64,000 bases of DNA from Maioricimonas rarisocia (GTDB lineage Bacteria > Planctomycetota > Planctomycetia > Planctomycetales > Planctomycetaceae), in assembly GCF_007747795.1 (NCBI RefSeq), contig NZ_CP036275.1:558001-622000 (forward strand). Direction: 5' to 3'. This document shows positions 7,501 to 16,024 of this stretch, piece after piece (the first letter of the stretch is position 1; each line of letters begins with the position of its first letter). The notes under the pieces were generated by a model that did not search any database, was not told where the DNA came from, and was given only the letters and a program-made list of their open reading frames with translations. The position numbers were made by a program, and so were the translations under genes.

Positions 7501-10221
7501 TCAGGGAGCCGTCAGGCGTTGGTGAAGTTGCTTCAGCCGTTCGTCGTGCTCGAAGAGGTACGTCTGTTGTGCCTGCCAGGCGGCTGCCCGCTCCTGGATC
7601 GCCGTGCGGAATCGGGGATCATCGTCGCGTGCCTGGCGACGCTCCTTCTTCATGCGGCTGATCTGTTCATTTGTGAGGAACAGCTGCGGGTACGCGGCCT
7701 CGAGTTTCGCCTGCGCAGCGTCCCGTTCCAGGACGAGTTCCCGATAGCGTGAATCATCGCGAAACCGGTCACGCGTGCGCTCCAGTTCCCGATTGCGGCG
7801 ACTCTCGGGGAGATCGGCAACTTCGGGGTCCTGTTCGATCAGAAACTCATCGAGCGCTCGGGTCGCCCGGTGTGTGGCGAACAACAGCTCCTTGTACCGG
7901 GCGTCTTCGGCCAGGAGTTTGCGGCGGAGGGCGGCGACCTCCTGGTGGAACTCCTTGTGTGTGCGGAAGACTTCCGGATACATGCTGCGATTGCGCGCAT
8001 CGAGTGCGTCAACCTGCTGGACCAGTTCGCGGTAGCGGGCGTTCGAGCGATACAGGCGGTCGTGGGCATTCCGCTTCTCGATCTCGAACTCATCTTCGAG
8101 CGACCGGCTGACGGGATGCCTGGCGTCAAGGGCCTCGATGTGGTCGAGATTGCGGTCCAACTCCGGGTGTCGGCCGACGGTGAAGATCTGGACGTTATCG
8201 AACGCGGCCGCCGACTCATCCACCTGGAAGGCGAAGTACTGACGCGTTCTGTCGAGGATCGGATGCTGCGCCGAGGCAAGGTGTTCAGGGTCGACGTGGG
8301 CGACGAGGCGGTCGCCGAGAAACTCGACGGTCATCGTGTACCAGCGGCCCGGATCGAAGTCGATGGCACATTCGCCGTGTCGGGATGGAAAGTATGGCCC
8401 GGACTTGTCGAGGGCCGTCTGGATGAAGAAATGGTCGGGGCGGATGTGGATCACGGCGTTGTAATGCCCGTCGCCTCCGGTCACGAGGCGAATGTCCTGA
8501 GACTCGTGCAAACGGAAGTCGAAGCGGATCAGAGCGTCATCGAACTCGGTTTCTCTCAGAAAGATCCGGGTCGTGCCGGTGCCGTCATCCGCCCGACGCA
8601 GGATGCCGTTCTCGGCCGCCCACTCGCCGCTGAAAAACCATCGCGGGCTGACCTGTCCCGGCGTGAAGTGGTCCGCGAAAGCCAACTGTCGGGGAGTGGT
8701 CAGCAGGGGAGGGGAGGGAGTGCGGGCCTCGACCTCTGCTCGCCATTCTGCGAGCTGCGTCTGCAGGCGTTTGGTGACGTCGGGGCGAGCCGCAGCGAGA
8801 TTGTTCTGCTCGGCAACATCGTCTGCAAGCGCGTACAGCTCGGCCTCGCCGGTGTCGAAGAACTCGATGAGCTTCCAGTCGTTGTCACGAATGGCGCCGG
8901 CGGAGCGGCCCCCCAGAAAATGTGGCCGGTCCAGCGGGTAGTGCCAGTAGAGAGTTCGCCCGCCTGAGGGGGGCGACCCGTTCCGCAGGCTGCTGAGGAT
9001 GGAAACGCCGTCCAGCGGTTGCGATTCGTCGACGGCGATGCCGGCGGCCTCGAGGAGCGTCGGAAAGAAATCGACGTTCATGGTCGGTCGGCTGCAGACA
9101 GTCCCTTCGGGGACGACAGCCGGCCAACGGACGATCAGAGGAACACGGATTCCCCCTTCGTAAAGCTCGCTCTTCCCTCCCCGCAGGGGAGCGTTCGATG
9201 TGACATTCGTTTCGCCGCCGTTGTCGCTGGTGAAGATGATGATCGTGTTGCCTGCCAGCCCCAGTTCGTCGAGCCTGCTGCGGATCATGCCAATTCCCTC
9301 GTCGATGCTCTCCAGCATGGCCGCCAGGTGCGGATTGTGATCGCCGGCCCAGTGATGCAACGGATCTCCTGCATGCCCCTGATCCTGACAGAGGTCGCAG
9401 CGCTCGCGTGTCGAGGGGCCCGGCGGATGCTTGCGGCGGTACTTGTCGACCAGGTCCGGTTTGCCGTTGAGGATCGAGTGGGGGGCGTAATGGCTGAGGT
9501 AGAGAAAGAACGGACGGTCCCGTTCCCGCTCAATGAAGTCGACCGCTTCGAGATTCATGCGGTCGGTCAGGTACTCCTGATCGCCGAGTCGATTGGCAGG
9601 AATGTCGATCCAGCGGATCGGTTGATCGCGGAAGACGTAGGGCCAGAAGTTTGCTCCGTTGCCGACACCTTTGACCTCACGCGCAAAGTCCCAGGCGAAC
9701 CCATGATCGCGCGGGCGGGATTCGTGTCGGGCTCCGTGATGCTCGTAGCCGGTCAGATGCCACTTGCCGATCATCCCCGTCACGTACCCGTGCTGCTGCA
9801 GGATCTCCGGCAGCGTGACAGTTTCCGTGGACAGGGCATTGGCGGAATTCGGCCGCAGGTAATCGAGAATGCCCAGACGGGCCGGATGCTGACCGGTGAG
9901 CAGTGCGGCCCGATAGGGCGAACAGACCGGTGTGGCAGCGTAAGCCTGGGTGAACTTCATACCGTCGGCCGTCAGCTGGTCGAGGTGCGGCGTCTCGTGG
10001 AACGTGTTGCCGTAGCAGCCGAGTTCCGACCAGCCGAGATCGTCGGCCAGTACGAAGACGATGTTCGGGGGCCGCGAGTCGGCAATCCCGTCGGGCGTGA
10101 CGCCGATCACCAGCATCAGCCAGAGGACGCAGCGGGCGACTCTCAGAAACATCATGCCTGGTCGGCGGCCCGAATTCCTTGTCCGTGGAGAGCCTTGAAG
10201 CGCAAACGTGAGGTGTCGCAT
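7501..10221 (-). CDS. Sulfatase with C-terminal beta-sandwich-like and coiled-coil extensions
   Basis: This frame gives 906 residues. The N-terminal sulfatase domain (about 50-515) begins PPNIVFVLADDLGWSELGCY, with metal-binding Asp-Asp, and carries CSPYR at 100-104, the CxPxR site converted to formylglycine. It also has a GMIGKWHLTGYEHHG substrate/metal segment and TSDNGGE. A second domain (about 520-700) looks like a concanavalin-type/DUF1080-like sandwich (ADHFTPGQVSPRWFFSGEW). The last 200 residues are charged and helical, a predicted coiled coil. A typical sulfatase ends near residue 480, so the tail is unusual. The true start may be the Met pair at 10155/10152, just before the signal segment FLRVARCVLWLMLVIG. 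It probably desulfates polysaccharides outside the cytoplasm. Confidence 0.9.
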   Translation of the reverse strand: MRHLTFALQGSPRTRNSGRRPGMMFLRVARCVLWLMLVIGVTPDGIADSRPPNIVFVLADDLGWSELGCYGNTFHETPHLDQLTADGMKFTQAYAATPVCSPYRAALLTGQHPARLGILDYLRPNSANALSTETVTLPEILQQHGYVTGMIGKWHLTGYEHHGARHESRPRDHGFAWDFAREVKGVGNGANFWPYVFRDQPIRWIDIPANRLGDQEYLTDRMNLEAVDFIERERDRPFFLYLSHYAPHSILNGKPDLVDKYRRKHPPGPSTRERCDLCQDQGHAGDPLHHWAGDHNPHLAAMLESIDEGIGMIRSRLDELGLAGNTIIIFTSDNGGETNVTSNAPLRGGKSELYEGGIRVPLIVRWPAVVPEGTVCSRPTMNVDFFPTLLEAAGIAVDESQPLDGVSILSSLRNGSPPSGGRTLYWHYPLDRPHFLGGRSAGAIRDNDWKLIEFFDTGEAELYALADDVAEQNNLAAARPDVTKRLQTQLAEWRAEVEARTPSPPLLTTPRQLAFADHFTPGQVSPRWFFSGEWAAENGILRRADDGTGTTRIFLRETEFDDALIRFDFRLHESQDIRLVTGGDGHYNAVIHIRPDHFFIQTALDKSGPYFPSRHGECAIDFDPGRWYTMTVEFLGDRLVAHVDPEHLASAQHPILDRTRQYFAFQVDESAAAFDNVQIFTVGRHPELDRNLDHIEALDARHPVSRSLEDEFEIEKRNAHDRLYRSNARYRELVQQVDALDARNRSMYPEVFRTHKEFHQEVAALRRKLLAEDARYKELLFATHRATRALDEFLIEQDPEVADLPESRRNRELERTRDRFRDDSRYRELVLERDAAQAKLEAAYPQLFLTNEQISRMKKERRQARDDDPRFRTAIQERAAAWQAQQTYLFEHDERLKQLHQRLTAP

Positions 10222-10365
10222 GGCGTCGGGGACTCCGGCACTTGCGGGCGACTGAACCGGCGACCGCAGCGCGTGTCGATGTCGAGTTCCGTCAGAGGAA
10301 AGGCCGCATCGCTAACGTACCGTTTCGGTGGACGCTGCGAAACCGGCTGCTGTCCTGCGGCAGGA

Positions 10366-11025
10366 TCACTGACCTTGAGCAGGAGGGGCGTCCTCTGGCG
10401 GCGTAGTGACGTCGCCTGATGTGCGGAACTCGTCGATGACCTGACCGGCACGGACGAAGGAGGTGACACCGGTGCCGATGCGTCCGACCATGACGGCTTC
10501 GATGATCGGCACGAGGACCGGCTCGTCGGCGACCCATTCGACGATGAAGTTCGCCCCCGAGCCACCGCTGGTATCCGACTGCGGCACCAGAAACTCGGTG
10601 GAGCCGAGGGGATTGAGACGCAGGGGACGTTCGAGGTAGTCGCGGACGAGTTCGCCGCTGGTGTCGTAGTAGCGGACAGCCGAGATCGTCAGCGCATGTT
10701 TCGCATCGGTGTTGCGGACGCTCAGCGTGCCGGCCAGTTCGAGCCGTCGTCCTTCCCCTTCGAAGACGTGCGAATAGAGCGGGACGTAGACGGTCTGTCC
10801 GGCCACGATGTCGCGGGGGAGGTCGGCAGGGACGGCCCCGGAGGGATCTCGGTCGCCGGCCTGCAATGCGGCCCGCCGCTCCTCGAGTGACGCGATGCGG
10901 TAATCCAGGTAGAGCGCGAGGATGGCGGGGATCCCGAGCACAACCGCAACGCTGACAAAGATCGTCAGCAGGGGATGCCGCAGCAGCCAGAGCAGCCAGT
11001 CGGGAAAGTCGGATTCACGGGGCAT
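10366..11025 (-). CDS. DUF3124 family membrane-anchored protein
   Basis: Starting at the ATG at 11025, the product is 219 residues. It has one N-terminal membrane segment (HPLLTIFVSVAVVLGIPAIL), a short coiled linker and a DUF3124 domain: VYVPLYSHVF, LSVRNTD, RYYDTSGELVRDYL, GGSGANFIVEWVADEP and PIIEAVMVGRIGT are all family hallmarks. DUF3124 proteins are exported or membrane-tethered and have no known function. The open frame extends upstream to 11334, but that part has no conserved features. It lies 144 bp upstream of the sulfatase on the same strand and may head that cluster. Confidence 0.82.
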   Translation of the reverse strand: MPRESDFPDWLLWLLRHPLLTIFVSVAVVLGIPAILALYLDYRIASLEERRAALQAGDRDPSGAVPADLPRDIVAGQTVYVPLYSHVFEGEGRRLELAGTLSVRNTDAKHALTISAVRYYDTSGELVRDYLERPLRLNPLGSTEFLVPQSDTSGGSGANFIVEWVADEPVLVPIIEAVMVGRIGTGVTSFVRAGQVIDEFRTSGDVTTPPEDAPPAQGQ

Positions 11026-11401
11026 CGTCGAGTCGATCGGTCCTGTCGGTGCGGTGGGCCATGATGCCGGTATCCAGATCATATCGCGGCGGCACTTGTC
11101 CTGTCGATTCGTGGAGTCGCAATGGGCGGCTCGGGGATCCCCGGGGGGAACTGCGGCAGCGACGGTCCGGTTAGGCCGGTTGGAGCGATCCGCGAAGTGT
11201 GACCTACCTTTCGCAGGCCGCCGGAGCACCTCCGCCTTGACCAGAGTGCCCCGGGCGTGCATCCTCGACATGTGGACGACATGGACAGTGGGCTGGCCGC
11301 AGCACGTTGCTACAGATCCCGCGGGACCTGGCAACGGGACACGGAAGGGGCGCGGTCACGGCAGACAATCCCCTCCCCCCGGATAGAATGCGGACGCATC
11401 A
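11026..11401. other. Divergent intergenic region
   Basis: About 375 bp separate the divergent DUF3124 and JmjC-like genes, so it should contain both promoters. I cannot pick out -35/-10 boxes with confidence, and I see no hairpin array or RNA gene. Confidence 0.4.
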
Positions 11402-12451
11402 ATGGCAGAGACTTCAGCGACAAACAGTGGGCAGGCTCAGACCGGCACCCTTACGGCGCGGGCTGATACCAGTCATTGCTACATCCACATTGTGGAGCCG
11501 GAGGAACACGGCAACGAGCTGACGCTGGATCTGCTGCGCAGTGCGTCGAAAGACTTCTCGATGCCGGTCGTGTTCCGCAAGCTCGCGACCCTGCCGGAGA
11601 ATGTGCAGACCCGCGAGTTTGTCGAGCTCGAGCCGGAGCAGAAGCTGCTCTGGCGGGAACGGACCGATGACAAAGCGGTTGCCTTCCGCAACGAGAAGGG
11701 AAAGACCGACTACAACTACGTCTCCGGTCGCGAAGGATCGGCCCGCGAATACCTGGACGAGATCTTCGTCCACAAGAAGGACGTGTATGCTCATCTGGGG
11801 AAGGTGTCGAGCGGCTTCTCGGAACTGAAGAAGCACCCGTGGGGTACGACGCTGTTCGAGCACGTCCGCGACACGGTCTTCAGCAGTGGCTGGTTCCAGG
11901 TTCCCGAATGGGAACTGAGCGGTCACGTGTTCCTCGGCAACAACACCGAGATGTTTGCCGAGCCGTCGCAGGGGGCTCCCGGCAGCGACTGGCACATGTT
12001 CCCCACGACGAACCTGTTCGTCATGCTGGCCGGGCAGAAGAAGTGGATGACCCGTCCGCCGCAGGAAGGGGACCAGCTGAAGAATCACGAAGAGCTGATC
12101 TTTCCGTCCGGCGGTCGCGAAGCCCCGGTCGAAGACCGCGAGTTCGATACGGTCTATCTCGAGTCGGGTGACGTGCTGTTTAACGTGCCTTACGAGTGGC
12201 ACAAGGTGGTCAACGCCCGCGGCCCAAGTCTGGGAGCGGCGTTCCGGGTGATCGATGTGCCTTACGTCGAACAGCTGATGCAGTATCCGGCCGTTCAGTC
12301 GAACCTCAAGCTCCGCAAGATGAGCGACGAGTACAAGCATCTGGCGACGTCGTTGCGGATGGCGTCGCTCGACCCGCGGCGGATCCGGATGACCCTGAAT
12401 ACCGCTGAGCTGATGATCTGCGCTGCTTCGCGGTTCCCCATTCTCGAGTAG
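11402..12451 (+). CDS. JmjC/FIH-like cupin protein with substituted metal-ligand Asp
   Basis: The protein has 349 residues. The central double-stranded beta-helix core reads DWHMFPTTNLFVMLAGQKKW (about 196-215) and GDVLFNVPYEWHKVVN (about 257-272). These align by eye with factor-inhibiting-HIF-type JmjC domains (HxD...Q.KG.KR and GDVLY.P..WWH). The first His (198) and last His (267) of the iron triad are present, but the Asp two residues after H198 is Phe200. Known members are Fe(II)/2-oxoglutarate hydroxylases or demethylases. Losing the acidic ligand means this one may be inactive, use another ligand, or have a changed chemistry. No signal peptide is seen. It is followed 115 bp later by a DUF1330 gene. 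Confidence 0.75.
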   Translation: MAETSATNSGQAQTGTLTARADTSHCYIHIVEPEEHGNELTLDLLRSASKDFSMPVVFRKLATLPENVQTREFVELEPEQKLLWRERTDDKAVAFRNEKGKTDYNYVSGREGSAREYLDEIFVHKKDVYAHLGKVSSGFSELKKHPWGTTLFEHVRDTVFSSGWFQVPEWELSGHVFLGNNTEMFAEPSQGAPGSDWHMFPTTNLFVMLAGQKKWMTRPPQEGDQLKNHEELIFPSGGREAPVEDREFDTVYLESGDVLFNVPYEWHKVVNARGPSLGAAFRVIDVPYVEQLMQYPAVQSNLKLRKMSDEYKHLATSLRMASLDPRRIRMTLNTAELMICAASRFPILE

Positions 12452-12566
12452 CGTTCCCGAGTTTTCTCGCGCATTGCCCGCTGCGACAGCAGACGGGGAC
12501 GGTGCGCGCCGACGATCGTGCAACAATCGTGGCGGGCCAGCCATAAGATTGACACTGGAGAGACTG

Positions 12567-12989
12567 ATGGCTGGTGGTGGAGTTGACTCCGGCTTCGACA
12601 TGAAGAGCTTGAATCAGCTCCCCGCCCGCGGTCCGGTTACGATGCTCAACCTGCTGAAGTTTCGGGACAAAGCCCGCGACGGCAACGGGACGGGACGGCG
12701 GGAGTACATGAAGTACGCCAATGCCGCCCAGCAGCTCGTCGAGGCCCGCGGCGGCCGCGTACTGTGGGCCGGAATCGTCGACGGCGTCGCGCTCAACGAG
12801 CAGGGGGACATCGACTGGGACTGGGCGCTGCTCGTCTACTATCCCAGCCGCGACGCCTTCGTCGATCTGGTGACCAGTCCCGACTATCAGCAGGCGAACG
12901 CGCATCGCCTCAACGGGACGGAGCGACACGTCATTCTGGCCACCCGCACGGTGGTCTCGGCACCGATGCCGGACGACGAGGACGCCTGA
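12567..12989 (+). CDS. DUF1330-like ferredoxin-fold protein
   Basis: The start at 12567 is chosen because GGAGAG lies 5 nt upstream, giving 140 residues. The segments GPVTMLNLLKFRDKA, EYMKYANAAQQLVEARGGRVLWAGIV and WALLVYYPSRDAFVDLVTSPDYQQANAHR are typical of DUF1330, a dimeric alpha/beta-barrel family. The motif 'FP.aF..m..s.dYq.a' is clearly visible. No enzyme activity is established for the family. There is no signal peptide. It may be co-transcribed with the upstream JmjC-like gene. Confidence 0.82.
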   Translation: MAGGGVDSGFDMKSLNQLPARGPVTMLNLLKFRDKARDGNGTGRREYMKYANAAQQLVEARGGRVLWAGIVDGVALNEQGDIDWDWALLVYYPSRDAFVDLVTSPDYQQANAHRLNGTERHVILATRTVVSAPMPDDEDA

Positions 12990-13116
12990 GCCGGCGGCTC
13001 CATTTGCATCGCGGTGACGAGTCGGCACAATGCAGAGCACGGCTGCCGCTGCTCATTTGGCGGCAGCCCCTTCTGTCCTGCGCTCGCTTCCGTCTTTCTT
13101 CATTCGGGGAATGCCG

Positions 13117-14208
13117 ATGTCGTCCCGTCCTTCCGCTTCGCTCAACCGCCGTCAGTTCCTCGGTCAGACCGCTGCGGTCGCAGCGACGATTGCTGGAGCT
13201 CCCGCCATTGTCACCGCTGACAAGAGCGGCAGCCGGACGATCCTCGGAGAAGGGGACTATCGTTACGAGGTGCTGCACGACTGGCCACAGCTGCCGGACA
13301 AGTACACCTGGCAGACAACGCACAACGTTGCCGTCGACAAGGCCGGGCACCTGTACGTCATCCATGAAGGGCGTGCGGACCAGACGGATCATCCTTCGAT
13401 CTTTGTGTTTGACGACGAGGGCCGGTTCGTGCGGGCGTTCGGCGAGCAGTTCCAGGGAGGCGGTCACGGCATCGAAGTCCGCGAAGAGAATGGTGAAGAG
13501 TTCCTCTACGTCTGTGCGTATCAGCAGGTGAAGTCGTTCGCCAAGCTGAAACTGACCGGCGAGACCGTCTGGGAGAAGTACGCTCCGGTCGAATCGGGCG
13601 TCTATGCCGAGAATGAAAACACCGACCGAAAAAAGGTCTGGGGCCGCGACCGCTTCATGCCGACGAACTTTGCCTTCCTGGACGATGGCGGATTTCTGCT
13701 GGCGGACGGGTACGGCTCATTCTACATCCACCGCTACGACCGCGAGGGGAACTGGATCTCGAAGTTTGGCGGTCCGGGCAGTGGCGAGGGAACGTTCGCT
13801 ACGCCGCACGGTATCTGGATCGACCGGCGTCCCGGCCGTGAAGAACGGGTTGTCGTCTGTGACCGCGCGCATCACACGCTGCAGTATCTGACGCTGGACG
13901 GAAAGTACATCGAGACACTGACCGGTTACGGGCTGCCGGCCAACATCGACACGCAGGGAGACCTGATGCTGGTTCCCGAGCTGCATGCCCGGGTGACACT
14001 GCTGAACGACAGGAACGAGGTCGTGGCGCGACTGGGAGGCGACGTCGAGCGGGTCACTTCGCAGAAGGGGATCCGCAACAGTCGCGACCAGTGGATCACC
14101 GGCAAGTTCGTCCATCCGCACGACGCCTGCTTTGCGAACAACGGCGACATCTACGTGGCCGAGTGGGTGGCGACCGGCCGCGTGAGCCGGCTGCGTCGGC
14201 TGGGGTAG
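13117..14208 (+). CDS. Tat-exported NHL/six-bladed beta-propeller protein
   Basis: The 363-residue protein has a twin-arginine signal (LNRRQFLGQTAAVAATIAG) followed by repeated propeller blades (THNVAVDKAGHLYVIHEG, TNFAFLDDGGFLLADGYG, TPHGIWIDRR, VHPHDACFANNGDIYVAEW). NHL-type propellers bind ligands or other proteins, or are lyases; no catalytic residues are evident. I prefer the ATG at 13117 over 13111 or 13030 because GGGGA is 7 nt upstream and the Tat motif then lies about 10 residues in. The last 55 bp of the gene (14154-14208) are duplicated at 15883-15937, on the far side of the RAYT array. Confidence 0.82.
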   Translation: MSSRPSASLNRRQFLGQTAAVAATIAGAPAIVTADKSGSRTILGEGDYRYEVLHDWPQLPDKYTWQTTHNVAVDKAGHLYVIHEGRADQTDHPSIFVFDDEGRFVRAFGEQFQGGGHGIEVREENGEEFLYVCAYQQVKSFAKLKLTGETVWEKYAPVESGVYAENENTDRKKVWGRDRFMPTNFAFLDDGGFLLADGYGSFYIHRYDREGNWISKFGGPGSGEGTFATPHGIWIDRRPGREERVVVCDRAHHTLQYLTLDGKYIETLTGYGLPANIDTQGDLMLVPELHARVTLLNDRNEVVARLGGDVERVTSQKGIRNSRDQWITGKFVHPHDACFANNGDIYVAEWVATGRVSRLRRLG

Positions 14209-14245
14209 GTGCTCGCCATATCGCGATGTCGACGCGGCCAGAGAT

Positions 14246-14267
14246 GTAGGGTGCGTCGAGACGCACC
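14246..14267 (+). repeat. GTAG-type REP element
   Basis: The tetranucleotide GTAG is followed by the perfect palindrome GGTGCGTC-GA-GACGCACC (14250-14267), extended by one more pair. A 5' GTAG plus a palindrome is the published hallmark of RAYT-associated REPs. It lies 38 bp after the propeller gene stop. Confidence 0.85.
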
Positions 14268-14291
14268 CTGCAGGGGCAGGTCGATACAGAT

Positions 14292-14313
14292 GTAGGGTGC
14301 GTCGCGACGCACC
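14292..14313 (+). repeat. GTAG-type REP element
   Basis: GTAG is followed by GGTGCGTC-GC-GACGCACC (14296-14313). It has the same orientation as the REP at 14246, with centres 46 bp apart. Both are preceded or followed by short 'TCGATACA' direct repeats (14281, 14328), suggesting that this REP and its spacer were duplicated. Confidence 0.85.
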
Positions 14314-14407
14314 AGCCTGGGGACAGATCGATACACATTGGAAGCACCGCGGGAAGTATCGCAAGCGATCCTGGCAAGCTGGGAAAAGGGAATCGCCGGG
14401 ATGACAC

Positions 14408-14956
14408 ATGAGCAGCTACCGTCGAAACCGCGCAGGGCGCGTGTTTTTCTTCACCGTCGTAACACACGAGCGGCGACCGATCCTGACGACGGAGTTGGGC
14501 CGTCAGACCCTCCGGGAAGCGATCGGCACTGTTCGTCGGGACCGGCCGTTCGTATTGACGGCCATCGTCCTGTTGCCGGATCATTTGCATGCGATCTGGG
14601 AATTGCCGCCGGGGGACTCCGATTACTCGACTCGCTGGCGACGCATCAAATCGTTGTTCACAAAGGGCTGGCTGGCTGGCGGCGGAGAGGCCGGGACAGT
14701 CAACCGCAGTCGTTCGAAACGAGAGGAACAAGGCATCTGGCAACGCCGGTTCTTCGAACACACCTGCCGAGACGACGAGGATCTGAAGCGGTGCCTGGAT
14801 TACGTTCACATTAATCCCGTCAAACACGGGCTCGTGACGCGAGTCGCGGACTGGCCGTGGTCGTCGTTTCACCGCTACGTTCGGCTGGGAGAATACGACG
14901 TAGACTGGGGTGGTTCGCCAGAGATGTACGGCGACGAGTTCAAGTACGCCGAATGA
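14408..14956 (+). CDS. REP-associated tyrosine transposase (RAYT, Y1_Tnp family)
   Basis: The 182-residue protein has [13 protein letters not shown] near the N-terminus, the HUH motif LPDHLHAIW (H59, H61), and the RAYT-specific [13 protein letters not shown] (131-143, with the candidate nucleophile Tyr132) followed by [11 protein letters not shown]. These are diagnostic for the TnpA-REP branch of Y1 HUH transposases, which cut single-stranded DNA at REP sequences. Length and motifs are complete, so the enzyme may be active. Residues from about 119 onwards, with the following REP, form the first unit of a five-copy 221-bp array. The start ATG lies in ACACATGAGC without a strong Shine-Dalgarno. 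Confidence 0.93.
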   Translation: MSSYRRNRAGRVFFFTVVTHERRPILTTELGRQTLREAIGTVRRDRPFVLTAIVLLPDHLHAIWELPPGDSDYSTRWRRIKSLFTKGWLAGGGEAGTVNRSRSKREEQGIWQRRFFEHTCRDDEDLKRCLDYVHINPVKHGLVTRVADWPWSSFHRYVRLGEYDVDWGGSPEMYGDEFKYAE

Positions 14957-15866
14957 CGGTGCGTCGCGACGCACCCTACGTTACCTGCCGAGACGACGAG
15001 GATCTGAAGCGGTGCCTGGATTACGTTCACATTAATCCCGTCAAACATGGGCTCGTGACGCGAGTCGCGGACTGGCCGTGGTCGTCGTTTCACCGCTACG
15101 CCCGGCTGGGAGAATACGACGTAAACTGGGGTGGTTCGCCAGAGATGTACGGCGACGAGTTCAAGTACGCCGAATGATGGTGCGTCGAGACGCACCCTAC
15201 GTTACCTGCCGAGACGACGAGGATCTGAAGCGGTGCCTGGATTACGTTCACATTAATCCCGTCAAACACGGGCTCGTGACGCGAGTCGCGGACTGGCCGT
15301 GGTCGTCGTTTCACCGCTACGCCCGGCTGGGAGAATACGACGTAAACTGGGGTGGTTCGCCAGAGATGTACGGCGACGAGTTCAAGTACGCCGAATGATG
15401 GTGCGTCGAGACGCACCCTACGTTACCTGCCGAGACGACGAGGATCTGAAGCGGTGCCTGGATTACGTTCATATTAACCCCGTCAAACATGGGCTCGTGA
15501 CGCGAGTCGCGGACTGGCCGTGGTCGTCATTCCACCGCTACGTCCGGCTGGGAGAATACGACGTAGACTGGGGTGGTTCGCCAGAGATGTACGGCGACGA
15601 GTTCAAGTACGCCGAATGATGGTGCGTCGAGACGCACCCTACGTTACCTGCCGAGACGACGAGGATCTGAAGCGGTGCCTGGATTACGTTCACGTTAATC
15701 CCGTCAAACACGGGCTCGTGACGCGAGTTGCGGACTGGGCGTGGTCGTCGTTTCACCGCTACGTTCGGCTGGGAGAATACGACGTAGACTGGGGTGGTTC
15801 GCCAGAGATGTACGGCGACGAGTTCAAGTACGCCGAATGATGGTGCGTCGAGACGCACCCTACGAT
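14762..15866 (+). repeat. Five-copy 221-bp tandem array of the RAYT 3' end plus REP
   Basis: Units start at 14762 (inside the gene), 14983, 15204, 15425 and 15646. Each holds the codons for the last 63 or so RAYT residues ([20 protein letters not shown] onward), the TGA stop, and a minus-oriented REP (14958-14979, 15179-15200, 15400-15421, 15621-15642, 15842-15863). Copies differ by scattered substitutions (for example DWPW to DWAW in the last) but no frameshifts. Since 221 is not a multiple of 3, each unit is in a different frame. Reading through the REP of one unit (RRDAPYVT) into the next gives 106-codon open frames with ATG starts at 14857, 15078, 15299 and 15520. Confidence 0.95.
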
Positions 15867-15882
15867 ACTACTATCGTTGCTG

Positions 15883-15937
15883 CGTGGCCGAGTGGGTGGC
15901 GACTGGGCGCGTGAGCCGACTGCGTCGGCTCGCATAG
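15883..15937 (+). pseudogene. Duplicate of the 3' end of the upstream beta-propeller gene
   Basis: These 55 bp match 14154-14208, the last 18 codons and stop of the Tat propeller gene, at 49 positions by my count, including the terminal TAG. The copy has no upstream coding sequence. With the original it brackets the RAYT/REP locus as a diverged direct repeat. Confidence 0.85.
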
Positions 15938-16024
15938 TGCCGGCGCGGCAATCGGTCAGCCGCTGTGCTATCCTGTTTCGCTGGACAAGACCGGACATCC
16001 CACCCCAACCCAAAGGAGGCTGTC

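Larger units (their letters stand above)
14246..15863 (+). mobile_element. RAYT/REP locus: REP pair, RAYT transposase gene and 3'-end tandem array
   Basis: This locus comprises two GTAG-type REP palindromes (14246, 14292), a single-strand transposase gene of the TnpA-REP (RAYT) type, and five oppositely oriented REP copies (14958 to 15863). Each downstream REP closes a 221-bp unit that repeats the transposase C-terminal coding region. RAYTs are domesticated IS200/IS605-type Y1 transposases linked to REP spread. The layout of a gene flanked by inverted REPs is what is expected; the amplification of the 3' end is not. A duplicate of the neighbouring gene's 3' end lies immediately downstream. 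Confidence 0.85.

Noticed and set aside
14762-15866. CRISPR array
   Set aside because: The repeat unit is 221 bp, contiguous without spacers, and contains coding sequence plus a REP.
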